Shown in pieces: positions 38,901 through 51,365 of a DNA stretch of 64,000 nt. Position numbers and translations under genes: made by a program. This DNA comes from Oscheius tipulae (taxonomy: Eukaryota; Nematoda; Chromadorea; Rhabditida; Rhabditidae): assembly GCA_037178975.1 (NCBI GenBank), contig JASJZH010000006.1, positions 2,852,001 through 2,916,000 on the forward strand, written 5' to 3'. Under the pieces are notes generated by a model. That model was not told the DNA's origin. It did not search any database and was given only the letters and a program-made list of their open reading frames with translations. The stretch's first letter is position 1. The number at the start of each line of letters is the position of its first letter.

Positions 38901-40525
38901 ATATCGACTGATTATGCGAGCCGATTGTCTCAGGGTCTTTTTCTGTTCGAAGTCTACAAAGCATCCGGAGTTCTTTCCTTTCTTTCTCTTGATGGAATGA
39001 GCCGTTCTTAACCGTTTCGATTCTTTATATAGTCTGATTGTCATTTGGTTTACGGCGGATCTTGTACCAAAATAAATTTAATTCACTCACAGGCGTATAA
39101 GACTAGACAATTTTTACGATTGGGAAAATCTTCCGCAGCGCCACAAATCACCCCAGGTGCCCCAATTCAACCGCATTTCCATCTCTCTCTCTCTCTCCTC
39201 TTCTTGCCTTCCTTCATTTCCCAATAATTTTGGTTTTAGGGGTCATTTACATTGACTCTATTTTTCCCCTAAAAGTCCTCAACAAAATAATGCGCCTCGA
39301 GAAGTTGGATGCAGTAACACAGACAAAGCTTGGCCGTATAAGCCTATAAGATAACGACATGAATAGATTATTCCTACTTGGTAGATTGACTGAGATAACT
39401 TGGAAACTGGAATAATCACGCATTTCACGTAGAGAATAATTTGTGATAAAACGACTCGAATGTATGTCAATGTCCAGCAATAATCTTTGCAATCCAACGC
39501 TGTATATTTCAGCCACTATATCTAAACGTTTTTTTTCCATCCCTTACGTGAACACGCTGTTCACTTTTATAATTAACCAGAACTCCGAAGATTTTGTGGT
39601 TTTCGCAACCTTTTTGATTGAGCTCATCACGAGGTACGACAAAACTACACCTTTTAATAGCACTGAACATTGGACTCTGAACTGTTTCTATTCCGAAATC
39701 CAAAGCTCCTCGAGACTTTTATTCGGACAAAACGAATATTGCGCGCTACAGTATTTCTTGCCAAAAACATAAATAATAATTCATTAGAGTGAAAGTCAAA
39801 CAAGCATTCTGATCTACAAACGGAAGAGATTTTGGCAGGTTATGTTGCGTCAATATGTTCTCCTGAACGGGAAGGTATTAGAGTTTTTTGCAAGATGCTG
39901 GCAGTCGGTTCATAAAGACATCCACCCCTTTCTTTAACACACTTTTCGAACTAATATCACTCAAGGATAATTGGCTTTCGTGAATTACCCTAATTAGGCG
40001 GAAAATGATCTGCAGATTTCATCTGTCCACAAGATACGTGCAAAATCAAATGTTTAAAAGCAAATTCGGTTTATAGCAGGTGCAACCACAGAATAAAGTG
40101 CGCTGGGATACATAAATTACGAAGATCAAAGGAAGAACCGTGGCACGAGAACCCAAGATCGTTTCTAACTTTTGACCATTTGCAAACATCTGTGTTGTTT
40201 AAATATAATAGTTTAGACCGGATTGATAACAGCTACAAAGTCTGGCATTATTGACGTGATCTTCATTGTGATATTTTTAGTTTGTAGTGACCGTTTAGAT
40301 GAACTTCAATGCAATTCGCGGAGCTATTTATGCTACCAGAATACTCGTGGATTCTTTTGTTTTCCAAAATGTTTATCTGAAACTGAGATACGGTAGCACC
40401 GATTTTTCTATTTGTGGACAAAAGGAAAACATTAAACAAGTTCATTTGATATTACAACTGAAACTTTGGTCCAAAATCTGTACATAGTACATGACACATA
40501 GAATATGATCAGAAGGTTTTTTGAG
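32935..40525. other. Large intergenic stretch
   Basis: No recognisable gene on either strand over 7.6 kb. Open frames are short (up to 105 codons, for example a basic minus frame at 38727-39044) and without motifs. It contains the 20-bp tandem repeat at 37951-38027 and a short CT run at about 39182-39196. It could hold regulatory DNA for gpa-14 or non-coding RNA that I cannot see. Confidence 0.4.
37951..38027. repeat. 20-bp tandem repeat, about 3.9 units
   Basis: Units at 37951-37970, 37971-37990, 37991-38010 and a 17-nt last copy at 38011-38027. Consensus AAACTGTTCAATATCAACTG. Each copy differs by a few bases, so it is an aged minisatellite. Confidence 0.8.
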
Positions 40526-41590
40526 CTATGCGGGAATAAAGGTGATATTGTTCTCCGGCTGTTTCATCTGTTTGGCAGATGATCTGAATGCTCGAAAGAC
40601 ACTCCTCCACATATCTTTCAAGAGCAGCGGAACCATTTGCTTCATGCCTGAAATATCACGAATTATCCCTGTTGTAGTGTGAACTTTTTTTAAATCCGAA
40701 GGTGGGCGATAAAGAGAAGAGTCTTGATTGGATGTGTCAGTGGTGACTGTCTTGTAATCTTTGATTAAGGTCAAACTCACTTGAAAGTAAAGTTGTATCC
40801 AGCCGAGGACAGCTCTCAATGCAGTTGCCAAGCGCATCCCGATGGAGATCCCCACGACAGATGCAAACTTTTCTGGCACAGCGTTTCTGAAAAACTTCCG
40901 CTTGAACCTGATGATCTCACAATTCTAAATCGGAGCTGATGTGTCGTAGTGTGTACAACTGTCGTTCAACTGTTCCCACCATCGTGCGTCGTGTGGGAAA
41001 CCGGGAGACATGAGGTAATTTTGTCCGGAAGCTTTGTGAGCAAAGACCTTGACCATTTGGACAGAGTCCCCATGAACTATCACTCTTTTAGTGTGAAAAG
41101 AAAGAAAAATATCTCTTTTCAAAAACTTATCTTGCGTGAGAGAATTTCTGACCAAAGTTCTCAATAAAAAGGAATATGTTCGAAGCTAAAACTGCAGGAT
41201 TCAGACATCAGAAAGACAGTAATCTTTTAAACATTTTGTAACAGAAGTTTCGGAATCTATGAGTTTTTCCCCTGTTTGCTAAATTGATCTTGTTGGTTCA
41301 TCGATTGTGGAAGGCGGATTTGCAAGAGCTGAAGCTAAAAGAACTACAAGCTCTGGAGAGCAGTGTTCTGCAAGTCCGTTTTTCGGTCATAAGCCGGCTT
41401 GACATTTTCTACTTCTTCCCTCTTCTCTGACCGGCTGAGCATACATCTCCGAGGGATGATGTGAAAACCAGAGATGTCTTTTCTTTGTCCAAAACAGCCG
41501 TAGTGATAGGGAAATGACGGACGAGCTGTTCCAATATTAACCTTGCATTCATTTTGAGGTCTTTTGACGCAGAAGAACGAAGCCCTGACA
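40526..41590 (-). CDS. Unrecognised multi-exon gene
   Basis: Minus-strand chain: an exon after the acceptor GTGTCAG near 41587 with NARLILEQLVRHFPITTAV, ending at a GT near 41449; an exon with YSFLLRTLVRNSL; an exon with VIVHGDSVQMVKVFAHKASG; an exon with RFKRKFFRNAVPEKFASVVG followed by RLATALRAVLGWIQLYF (possible membrane helix); and a last exon with TTTGIIRDISGMKQMVPLLL that stops at 40526. Junctions are in phase, including a 44-nt and a 35-nt intron; a 30-nt stopless GT-AG segment at 40751-40780 may be intron or coding. About 250 residues. The first exon and start are unresolved; the earliest in-frame Met is in LKMNARL. The amphipathic, basic character would fit a membrane-associated or mitochondrial protein, but this is a guess. 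Confidence 0.5.
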
Positions 41591-44500
41591 CATATATGCA
41601 GAGAAAAAGATGTGATACATCTTCTTTATATAAAAACTCATCTTACAAAGCGCTCTACTGCGTGGCCGGAAGAGTGAGCAATCTTATATGATTCTATACG
41701 TACACGGCTGACTCAAAAGTACATCTTTTTGTGGAGTGAAACACGTATTCTCGATGGAACTGCGACCATAGTGTGCACTGAAATATCTACTTATTTACAG
41801 CGTCATCAATATCGGAGTATGAAACTCGAAAAGTACAAAGTAGTTAAATCGAAAATAGCAGTACGTGATTGCGGTCTGTTAATTTCCATAGGTGTGATCT
41901 TGTGTAACAGGATTGGTGTACTGTAGATTTTATTGTATACATAATAGATTATGTAAGTGAGGCGCAATTAATCTCAAACTTCGCTCTTTAGGAAGATTGA
42001 TAAGTAAACAAAAGTCACGTTTATGTAATTTTGCTAAAGTCAAAGACCAGCACAAAATTCTCATGCAAATAGCCAGTTAGATCTGTTCCAAGGCGCATAT
42101 CTTTAATCTTACAACGTCTTTAAAGTTATTTAGTGAAAACCAATATTTTTGTTTACATGCTTTGCGGTTAAAACAAGTAGATTGGAATTTTGGGGCCAAC
42201 GTAAGCACCTTATCGCAGGCAGTTTAGCCATTTAGCTGTTGCCAATTTGTTAATGAAATCTGCAAAAATCGGGTGACACATGATGGTTTGGACATGGTAA
42301 CAGAAACCACGGTTCAATCTTGAACAAAGCATATCATGAGTTTTCTAGCCAAATACTTGTGAAAAATGCCAAAATTAGAATGAAAAATTTTGTCTGTAGC
42401 TTACTCTGCCACACACTGAAATGTTTTCAAGCGAAGATGGAGAGTTTCTTCCTATTAGCTTTGACGTGAACGTAGCGATTCTTCGCCCACAGTATCCCGT
42501 TGGACGATCGTTGACCAATCTTCTTCCGATTACTTTCATCTCGAAAATGGGCTTAAACGCTTAAACTTATGAGCCATCACCAGGCTCACAATTAGAAGGG
42601 GTTTTTTACAATGAATTATGCCCTCCTTCGAGAGCAGTGTCTAATTTGATACCCAGGGGACAAATTATCTAGTGGGCTCAGTACGTAACCGACGGCTGGT
42701 AACATTCTACGACGTCACAGTTAGTGGCAATTTTGTAATTCGACTAGGGAATTTTGTCATCATTCGGGAAGTCAAAATTATTTTTAGATAAACATTCTTG
42801 TTGCAAGTCAATCACAGCGTGAGATCAACAAAGCCGCGAGGGCAACGTCAGTACACATCATGTTTATGGTCAACCCAGTGCGTATTAGCAATTTTTAGCG
42901 GCTTTTGAACGTGGGTTGAACACAAAATAATAGTTGCTCAGTTGAGATTAATAGCGATTTCCTGGACTTTTTCCATTTGATAGGATTGACATTTGTTTAA
43001 GACTAATCGCAAATGTGATATCTGTACTAAAAACAAAAGCGTGGGATCCTGGAAACAAAACATAAAACAGGAAACAGGCTTCGTTTTGGGTGTTGTTCTG
43101 TTTTATTTATAAAATTTCGGATTTCTGGCAAAAAACTGTTGACAAGCATATAAAATCCAATAAACTGGTTAGATCTTGAATACGAGTATTTTTTAAAAGT
43201 AAAATTTCTTGCAGAAGTATACAATTCATTGAAGCAACTGTAACAGACGTTATTGCATAACTTATTTTTCACTTGTCGACCTTGTATAACCAATAGGAAA
43301 ATAATCTGACTGAAACCAATCATTTATTTTTACTTTTTTTGTTGATAATCTCAATGTGCATAATCTTTTTATCTCTACTACTAATGCACAATGGTGTCCG
43401 TCTGTTCGTCCGTGCGTCACCACGAGAAAAAAAGCTGGCAAGTCAGGGCATGTCAAGGATTAAGTTGACAAGACAATTTTTTGTGGAAACTTGGGATCTT
43501 AGGCTATTGGAGAAGCGGCGCAGCTGCCTGTTGTCAATGCTAAGCCAAGACTAAAGGACGGCTGGTAAGTTCTAAAAGAAAGTGTTTGGAATTTTTTGCA
43601 TTTCAAAGACTAATATTCCAGTGTTTTCCAGTCCCTGAACTACCTGTAGCCAGAAACACCGTTATTACAAAGTACCCAGTTAGTTACAACGATTTTTACA
43701 TTTTTGTGGTGGTTAATACCGGTAATACTCCTCGCAAAATCTTTCTTTCTCTAGGAGATACGGCTCTCGGTAGCGGATTTGCTCGTGGCTCCGCCTACAA
43801 CCTTGTAACTCTTATGTACCGCCCCTTTTCGCGTCCACTATAAAAGACAGATCGTTCTGTTGGATTATTAGTGTTACCTTCTCACAGTTGAGTTGTTTTC
43901 CTTGCTGGTCACACCGACTCTCACAGTTCGCACATCCGAGCATTTCTGTAGCATCGCACCGTGACGCTTTTTCAGCAGGATTTCTACTTCTCAGTGGAGA
44001 TAGATGCACTCGTTTCTGTCCGACGCTGCTTTCTGGTAGAGTGTAACCAATGCATTCTGGTCTCTGTTTCCGTATATATTAGCACATCAGTTAGCACAGT
44101 ACCTGTTTGCCCATCTTCGTCCAATATTCGCACCAATCCATGCTCCCTTCGGTGAATATGCATTGTATTGCCTTAAAAATGTTTAGCTGTAATACTTCAA
44201 GACCGATTTAGATATGTCATACAGACTAAAAACGATGCACATATTGAAATAAGAATTTCTAGTAACCACTTCACGTGTAATAAGAATCTATATTTGTATA
44301 ACTGACCAGTAGCAGTAGAACAGTAGCCAGCCGCATTTGGATGTGAGGACTCTGCTCTGGGGGTGAGAATGAGCAAATAGCTCCCCCTCCAGCATTTGAT
44401 TGCACTCCGTCTTGAAGATGATCGCACGAATTGGCTTAGCACAAACTGTAAAGAAACTGCAGCATCTATTTTTGGCTGTAAATCGGTAATGAACTCCGAA

Positions 44501-44722
44501 GACTTTGTAGTCTAAACTAGCGGAAAATATTGCGTCACAAAACCGCCGTCGGGAATCCGATTTATGTTTTGGACTTGAAATAAAGCGGCTTTGCTTGTGC
44601 TGTTCCCACGCTGTTATACAAGAATCTCCTTTTGGTATGTTGTACCTAATCGTTTGTCTAGTATCTACTAATTCAATACTTCTTTAATTCTGACCTTACT
44701 CAAATGAATCATTGCAACTGTT
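41591..44722. other. Intergenic with probable transposon remnant
   Basis: No gene recognised. The only structured part is the repeat-like segment at 43365-43805, described separately. The remainder is AT-rich with scattered short frames. Confidence 0.4.
43365..43805. mobile_element. Probable non-autonomous transposon remnant
   Basis: One side reads CTACTACTAATGCACAATGG followed by GTCCGTCTGTTCGTCCGTGC, and the other side ends with GCTCGTGGCTCCGCCTAC. A 5' CTACTAAT segment plus a GTCYGTCTGTTYGTCC run, with a GC-rich CGGAGCC-type block at the far end, is the pattern of many dispersed animal repeats (SINE/RTE or Helitron-like ends). No transposase is present. Borders and class are uncertain; copy number could not be tested. 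Confidence 0.35.
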
Positions 44723-44733
44723 TTCATTTCAGA
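44723..44733 (+). promoter_or_regulatory. Splice-leader-type acceptor before the secreted protein
   Basis: TTTTCATTTCAG ends at 44732, one base before ATG 44734. This is the typical nematode trans-splice acceptor position, and it fixes the start choice over the ATG at 44704. Confidence 0.5.
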
Positions 44734-45306
44734 ATGCACTCTGCCTGTTTCTTCGCCCTTGTCTCCGTTTCAGCTGCTTCACTGGTAGCCAACGTGAACT
44801 CCAAAGAACCCGAGTACTGTCAGCATCTCACTAACACCTATATGTCAGCTGTAAGAAAATCGGCTTGCAAAGTACAAAGAGTTTCAGTGGGAGTTTGCGG
44901 ATTCCGTTGTCGCCTCTTGCAATCAGGAACGTGGTCCAAAGAACTGCATGGTGTTCGGAACCATGTGGAGCAGCAACTTCCGTAATGATCTCTCCAAGAT
45001 CTCCGCTGCTGTGAGCACCAGTGTCAGCAGAATACATATAAAATTTTTAGCTCGGTTGTGGCTCGGAAACTGCTCCAATGGATCTCGAAACAGCCTGCTC
45101 ACTCATCACCAACATTGGACAGACCTCAACCAAAGTCCTGAGAGTAAGAGAACAAGGAAAAAAAACTAATTTTATTTTTTCAGGAAATCTTCCAAGACAT
45201 GAAAGGCTCCAAGCTGAGCAGTGTTGCCGATGAGGTCATTCCCGATCTGGAAAAGATGGCCCAGACTCTTGTGAAGCCGGTCAAAGCTGATTTCTGCAAC
45301 CTGTAA
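44734..45306 (+). CDS. Small secreted helical cysteine protein (orphan)
   Basis: Four exons, all GT-AG and phase 0: 44734-44850, 44888-45010, 45051-45143, 45184-45306, giving 151 residues. A signal peptide (MHSACFFALVSVSAASLVAN) is followed by a predicted mostly helical domain with six cysteines (contexts YCQH, SCNQ, NCMV, GCGS, ACSL, FCNL), enough for three disulfides, ending KADFCNL. No enzyme motif and no family recognised. It resembles the many lineage-specific excretory/secretory proteins of nematodes. It is convergent with cky-1, with 331 nt between stop codons. Exon structure is very clean, so I am confident it is a gene but not of its function. Confidence 0.8.
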
Positions 45307-45465
45307 ACCTTTGCAGGAAACTACATTGCAATTACAATTCCTCGTATAGTTGCATCATATTTTCGCTGTTATACGTCTACATCTTCTGGTCACACGATCT
45401 CTTTTATCATAGTAGTGTCATGAAAGTCAGCTTTTCTCCCGTTAACAACGTATTTATTGTTCATG

Positions 45466-45471
45466 AATAAA
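45466..45471 (+). terminator. Polyadenylation signal AATAAA
   Basis: 160 nt after the stop of the secreted-protein gene. A TTTATT at about 45452-45457 is a possible signal for cky-1 on the other strand, so the convergent transcripts may overlap. Confidence 0.5.
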
Positions 45472-45637
45472 TTATTGAAAGAATGTGTGAAGAAAGACTG
45501 TTTCGGTTATTGAAAGAGAAAAGGAGGTGATCGGAATTGTGGAAGACTACCCGGTACAATACTGGTGGAAAGCTCTTGATTGACACTTGGCTGTATGATT
45601 ATCATTAATGACACTAAAAACGGGGAAAGAAAGACGA

Positions 45638-47987
45638 TTACATGGCCCAGCTCATTTTCCGCCCACCCATGAAGGGATCCATTCCTCGATCTGGAACAGA
45701 ATAGGTTCGATGATGGGAATTTACAAAACGGGGAGGTTCTCGTTCGAACACGTTCGGTTGATTGAACAATGCAGGATTCAGATATTTGTAGAGTTCTTGG
45801 GCTTGTGCAGGAGAATGTCTCTGCATTGGAGCAAAGGGTTGTGGCTGGACGGGAGCAGCTGGCTGTTCGAACTGAATATAATGGTTATAACAGTTACTTG
45901 AAGCTCTTGCCTGGCGGAAAAACTCTGCCACATCATCCCTGAGGTCCGGAAGTGAGTCGTTGCTTTGAATTTCGTCTAACAAAGGATGAGTGTCGAGTGA
46001 AGGGAAGGGCTGAGACATTAGGGAGCTGTGCAACGAGGCAGCACTTTCAGGACTGGAGCTGTCCGGAGTGAACATGGACGACTGTGCCTTCATCGGAATC
46101 TCTACTTTGATTTGGAACTGAAACACTTGGTTTACTGGCTGCTAATATTTTCTCACCTGTTCACAAGGAATTGTGAACTGATGTTGCAGAAGTAGTGGGT
46201 TTTGCACAAAGGGTTCTTGCTTGATGAAGTGACTGAAATCACATGTTTGGAAGGGATCTGGAACAAAAGATGGAGAAACCGGTGAAGCTGCTCGATCCTA
46301 AATTCATGATTTCAAATGAACACTACACACAAACATGTTCGGAATCAGGCGATTCGGCCTGGTTGGGGAAAGCTGCTGGATAAGTATGCCTCATATTATA
46401 GATCCAGGAGTTGGCTTGAAGTGTTGCTGCTTCCATTTCACTCAATATCTGGTAATAGCAGTGCAGGACGTGACGAACTCGTCTCCCTTCGTACATTTCT
46501 TGTGTGAAGTTTCCTCTGACAGCAAAGACCGTATGCAACCATATCCAGTCACCCGAAGCTGTTTGCATCCGAATTAGCGACAATATTGAACCTTCTTTCT
46601 CCTGGCATACTGAAAAGGACTGTTGATAAAGCAAATGGATTAATTTATCACAATAATCAGTCCCACATATGCGATTAGTCACATGGGGCTTCTTCTCAAA
46701 TGCTATCTCTGATTTGCCTTTTCATATATCCTGTGAATCATTTTCCGAGAAATGCAAAAAATAGAAACTCTTCAACTTTTCTTATACACACAAATGTTGC
46801 TGATTGTAAAAAATCCGTAAGGAACTCAAAGGATTGTCATAGGTTTTACTTGAGGAAGCAAAACGTAGTGCACTATTAAATCTTTGGAACTTTCAATATA
46901 TGTCCTATATTTCGTACAACTGATTAATCTAGCAAAGAAAATGTCAATAAACTTACACAATCTGTGCTTGAATGCGACATCATGAACATGAGAGGGATGA
47001 ACGAGACGGTACCAGCTGGTTCCTTCCAGCTCTGATGGCATATATCCGAGATGATAAGCGCACATGTGATCGACTTCTTTGAAACGCATATCCAGATAAT
47101 GTTGTGAGCTGAAGACGGCTGTATTCCCACTGGACATCGTCTCGGCGTTCTCGGGATTGATCAGAGGCTGACAGTAGCCGGCGAACATAGGCTGGGTCTA
47201 AAATGTTGTGATAAAAAACACTTATTGGATCGCAAACTGGTTGTCCGCCGCTTTCCTGAAGGTTTTGATAGTACTCCGCTGGATGGATGTACCGTCCTTG
47301 CAGGAGAATAAACTGAAGATTCATATGAGCAGGATTCGGTGTGGCCCATACTTTGTGGTACTGCAGCTGTCTTTTAGCAGCCGCTCGTGTCAGATTCAGG
47401 CGACAGATGAAGACTCGCTCTTCTGGAAAGTTGGCAGAAGGTGGTGGACCACTGGCCAGCTCAGCTTGTACAGCAGCATGGTCTCGACTGTCAACCAAAT
47501 CATAGATTGAGTCTCCCTGGCACATAATTTCTTCCTGAAATCGTTTGCTTGAATACAAACTTGCAAGCAGCTTACAACTGAATGACCAAGGTATTCACTA
47601 GCATTTTCGGATACATGTAACATTTTTCCAGTTCTTGTAAGGAGGAGCATAAATCCGCGAAGAGCTTTACCCACTTCGATTCCTTTCGGTATGGGTGATT
47701 GAGTATCGGGGGATGGTGAAAGAACTAAAATTTAAAAACGTTTTAGAACCATTAAACCAACTTGCCATGTTGTAGATACCGGTGTTTTCTCATATAAATA
47801 CATCCAAGTGACATAATTTGCAACTGGTAGAGACGATCCTTGATGGAATCACTGAGCGGGAGAAGATCCCGCAACCTCTGTATTTCCACATTGATCTGAT
47901 CCCTCCGCTGCTTTGAAGCTCCGCGTGTTGACCTGTAAAGCTTTTGTGAGCTCTTTTCTTTGCTTCCCGCCCGATCCCCTCGGGGCA
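45638..47987 (-). CDS. cky-1: bHLH-PAS transcription factor, NPAS4 / CKY-1 family (5' exon missing)
   Basis: Class I bHLH-PAS protein that would dimerise with an ARNT-type partner and bind DNA in the nucleus. The first visible exon begins at an acceptor (CTGACTGCAG) at 47988 and holds the b[23 protein letters not shown], then [19 protein letters not shown], then [11 protein letters not shown], matching NPAS4. PAS-A follows ([35 protein letters not shown]), then PAS-B ([32 protein letters not shown]) and a long Pro/Gln/Ser-rich activation tail containing IKQEPF, ending at TAA 45638. No in-frame ATG precedes the bHLH, so a 5' exon lies beyond 47988. The bHLH to PAS-A intron (47725-47765) must use a GC donor. 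In mammals NPAS4 is neuronal activity-induced; the worm role is not shown here. Confidence 0.92.
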
Positions 47988-48567
47988 CTGCAGTCAGCTG
48001 GCTGTCGCGTGGCGATTGCGCAAGCGATGAGAGTCTTACAGTATTGTTGACCCTATGCTGACCGCCTGTGACGTAAAATGTTGACTATGTTAATTTCTCC
48101 GAGAATATTTGGTCATCGCCGAGAGTGCGGACTTAGCAAATACAGTATTCCACGCCTGCAGCGGGGTCAGCGCAGCATAACGATTGCGCAACCGTCTTGA
48201 AACGCGAGTTTGATTTTTCAAATGTAAACAAAAGTGATAGTAGCAGTTAGTTAGTTATATCAACTTGCGAATTGAAGGGTTAATGATGAGATCATGACTG
48301 CCTTATAAAAATTTGAATACAGTATCAAAAAATTTTCGAGCTGCGTTATTTTCGCTAGCAATCCTTTTCACGTTAACCCTATGGACAAGTCATTTAGAGT
48401 GACAGTATTCTCGATTTCATTATTTCTCCGTGAACAGACACTCTCGACATACAAACTTTCACTAAATGTCTTATTTGCTCGGAAGTTTCGCTCCTGCTAT
48501 GATCCAACAAATACGAAAATGGGGTTACTGGGATTCGGGTTAGTCAATCAAAACGAAGAGGGAGTCC

Positions 48568-49038
48568 GTGGCGGAAAACAAGAAGCGAAATCGTGCTACG
48601 AGTCACGCAGAAGAGTTCGTGGTGACAAGCACCAGCAGCAAAGAAATGGTTCATCGCGGTTACTGTATCCACGTTAGGAAAAACAAATTGAAAAATTTGA
48701 AAGATGAAACCGAGGTGTGCAAATTTGCTACGGCGTTCAAAAAAGAGCATATTACTTTTTTGATTTCAATGATAAACATAAGCAACAAAAAGTTACGATG
48801 TTTCACACATGGATGAAGAAAGTCACCTCAGCTCATTCAGCTTGGAAGCTGGCCGACTTGAACTACGGTGTCGACCGGCCGTCATCAGGTTTTGGAAAGA
48901 AGCTGACCGTGGAAGTACGTTCTGAGCTGTGCTAGGGAGAGCGCATTTTCCTTTCCGCATGTTTCTAAGTGGACAAACGGAGAGCGCCGTTTCGAAAGTT
49001 CATACATGCACTGCCAGACACGCGACTGCAAGAGCTAG
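48568..49038 (+). CDS. Putative small gene divergent from cky-1
   Basis: Three exons can be joined in phase 0 with GT-AG sites: 48568-48714 (MAENKKRNRATSHAEEFVVT ...), 48783-48914 (HTWMKKVTSAHSAWKLADLN ...) and 48970-49038, giving 115 residues rich in Lys and Ser. A longer alternative third exon in another phase is open to 49187. No family recognised. The upstream region is shared with cky-1, so the two would be divergently transcribed. The second intron's acceptor (TTTCTAAG) is reasonable, the first (AACATAAG) is weak. Confidence 0.25.
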
Positions 49039-51365
49039 GAAAAGTGCAGAGGTATTTCCTCTACGATTTCCGATGCGATTTACAGTTTCACAGTCCTACA
49101 AACATGGTTCGAACATGGTTTTGCTGTACCAGGATTTGCGATTGTTACGGTTCAGACTTGAGCTCAAATCCAATATCCAATATTTAACTAGTATTACTCT
49201 CATTTGTTTACTGCTATGTGTAGATTTTATAATTTCGGTTAGCTGTTGATAAATCCAATTACCTAAACAACCGGATATAACTAAAGCTAACGTTTTGAAG
49301 TCTTTTGTGTGATTTCCAGTTGAACCCAAGTAGATGGAAAACAAAATCACAATTGAACACCTTTGGAGTATTGTAACTTGTAAAGTAATGGTCAGCTCAC
49401 CGCAAAATGAACATCGTCGTACTCGCAGCTATGTCGCGACCAGAATGATGCCTCATACAGTACTACTTACCTTTGCGGCGTTGCCGCAGAGGTTGCGGAA
49501 GCGGAAGGCAGGGCGGCACTCATGGCGCGTGCCGCAACGGAATGGGAGTTCGTGAGGTCACGCCCCCACACGTCAGGCACGCGTCGTGACGTAGGCAAGT
49601 ACTGTTTGCTGTCTTCGTGGGAAATGAAGAAATAGTGCGCGACGTGAAGAGAGTCTATAGAATGGTCATTGCGAGACAGTAGCCGGAGGCAAGGGGTCTC
49701 CGCGTTGCGGACACCTCGCAAGTGAGCGGAACGGAATTCCGCTAGTGCTGTTTGCAAAATATAGTTTTCTATGGAAAGAGCTGGGGAGCGACGCGGGCTC
49801 CCGAAACCTACAAAAGAGACGATTCACTCCGAGTGGAAGAGTTCTTTGGACTTTATCATGAATTCTTTTTCATCGTACATCAGTCCGCCCAGTAAAGAAG
49901 AGAGCTGATTCACTTTTAACCATTCCTTCAACGATATGGACTGCTGTCGCTTGCTGTTAGATATCTTGTAAAATATCAAAGTGTATAATTTAAAGTGCCT
50001 TGCCATTGTCGAGCTTTCACAGGATAAGCACTGAACAACAGACGTACCTTTTACGGTATGGTACTCATGCTTTTCAAGAGGTTTAACTCATGTTGAGCTC
50101 CTAGCTTGCTTAGTTTCGTACTCGTTAAGGAAATGCAAAAACTGTAGAACCCTGGAAGCAAGTTTTAAACTGACGTAGCCTCCAAGGTTTTTTCTCGATT
50201 TTTTCTACAGCTAGCAAGACTTCCTCGTGTTGCGTCATCAACGGTCAAACAGCACTCTTTGAAGTCTGTATTTGTTCACCGGGGCACCAAGACTCATGTA
50301 CACGGAGGTGCGCGAAGATGGACTTCGCAGAAAAGATCACAGCATACAGAATACTCGAATTTGCATTCATGTTCAGAAGCTTATACTTTATGGAAACCAT
50401 CTCCATAGTTGACTTCTTACCAAGTATTCGCAATATCTTCCAAACTTTTTTCTTTCGTTTTGCGGTAACAGACAGACACCATTGAGCTGTCGTAATGGAG
50501 AGATATTCTGGGTTCTCTATTTTAGTAAGGGATTGAAACGAATTGCTCATTACTTCCAGCACTTTTGTGTGCCATTCCCTTTTACGGTATAACGATAATT
50601 AAAACAAGTGCGTCACTTTTATTTCCATAATTAAGTTATCCGTTTCCTACAGGTACAAAGTAAATTTCGGATTGTAGTGACGCGAGGGGCCGCTCGTATA
50701 GCACTTGGGCACTTTCTTCCTCATCTAAAAATTCCTATTGTTTTTTATTTACTTATTACTAGCCGTTTCTTCGTGAGAAACAACAGCTTACCTTAATAAC
50801 AACTTAGTGACCATGGTAAAAGTGTTTGTTGTCTTTATCGACGGCGATTGTTTTCTTGAGTCGCTTCTCGAAACTCTTTGTTCATGAGACTACCACCGAA
50901 CCTTTACGATCCGGAGCAATGACTGCAATGATCGCCTAAAAGTTGTAGTAGTTTCAAAGACTAACTTACAAGAAGAGCAAGAAAAGCAAGACGGAGTACG
51001 TCGTGCAGAAATGGCTAAAAGTGGGAATAGAGTCACTTTTATTTATTCGAAGCCACCATGTGGGAACTTGTTCTATGGTTTGATGAAAGGGGGATTTGCT
51101 CGATGGTTTGTTAACTGAATCAAATTTTCGTGGACAACTTCCAACTCAGACTGTTGGCGAGAATAAGGCATTTGGTGAATTTGAGTTTCACAATAACCGT
51201 ATTTGAAATGAGCCATAAGTGTCCGCGGCGGCAACGGCAGGCCCTAACCAAATCTTGCTGAAGTTCTCATCCAGTTCAACTATTTGATAAATCAGTCTAT
51301 ACTGTACTTAAATTTCTGTCACCACCCGAGTTTTTAACTAGATTCAATGAAACACAAGTTTATCT
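49039..51365. other. Intergenic with GC-rich block
   Basis: No gene supported. A block at about 49470-49760 is clearly more GC-rich than its surroundings and includes GGCGTTGCCGC and repeated GCGG/GCCGC strings. A minus-strand frame of 96 codons covers it but has an alanine-rich, motif-free sequence and no splice partners. It may be a repeat fragment. The rest shows nothing recognisable. Confidence 0.35.

Noticed and set aside
38727-39044. 105-codon basic minus-strand frame
   Set aside because: Lys/Arg-rich composition follows from AT-rich sequence; no motif or supporting splice sites.
49467-49757. 96-codon minus frame over a GC-rich block
   Set aside because: Low-complexity alanine content and overlap with GC repeats suggest a composition effect.
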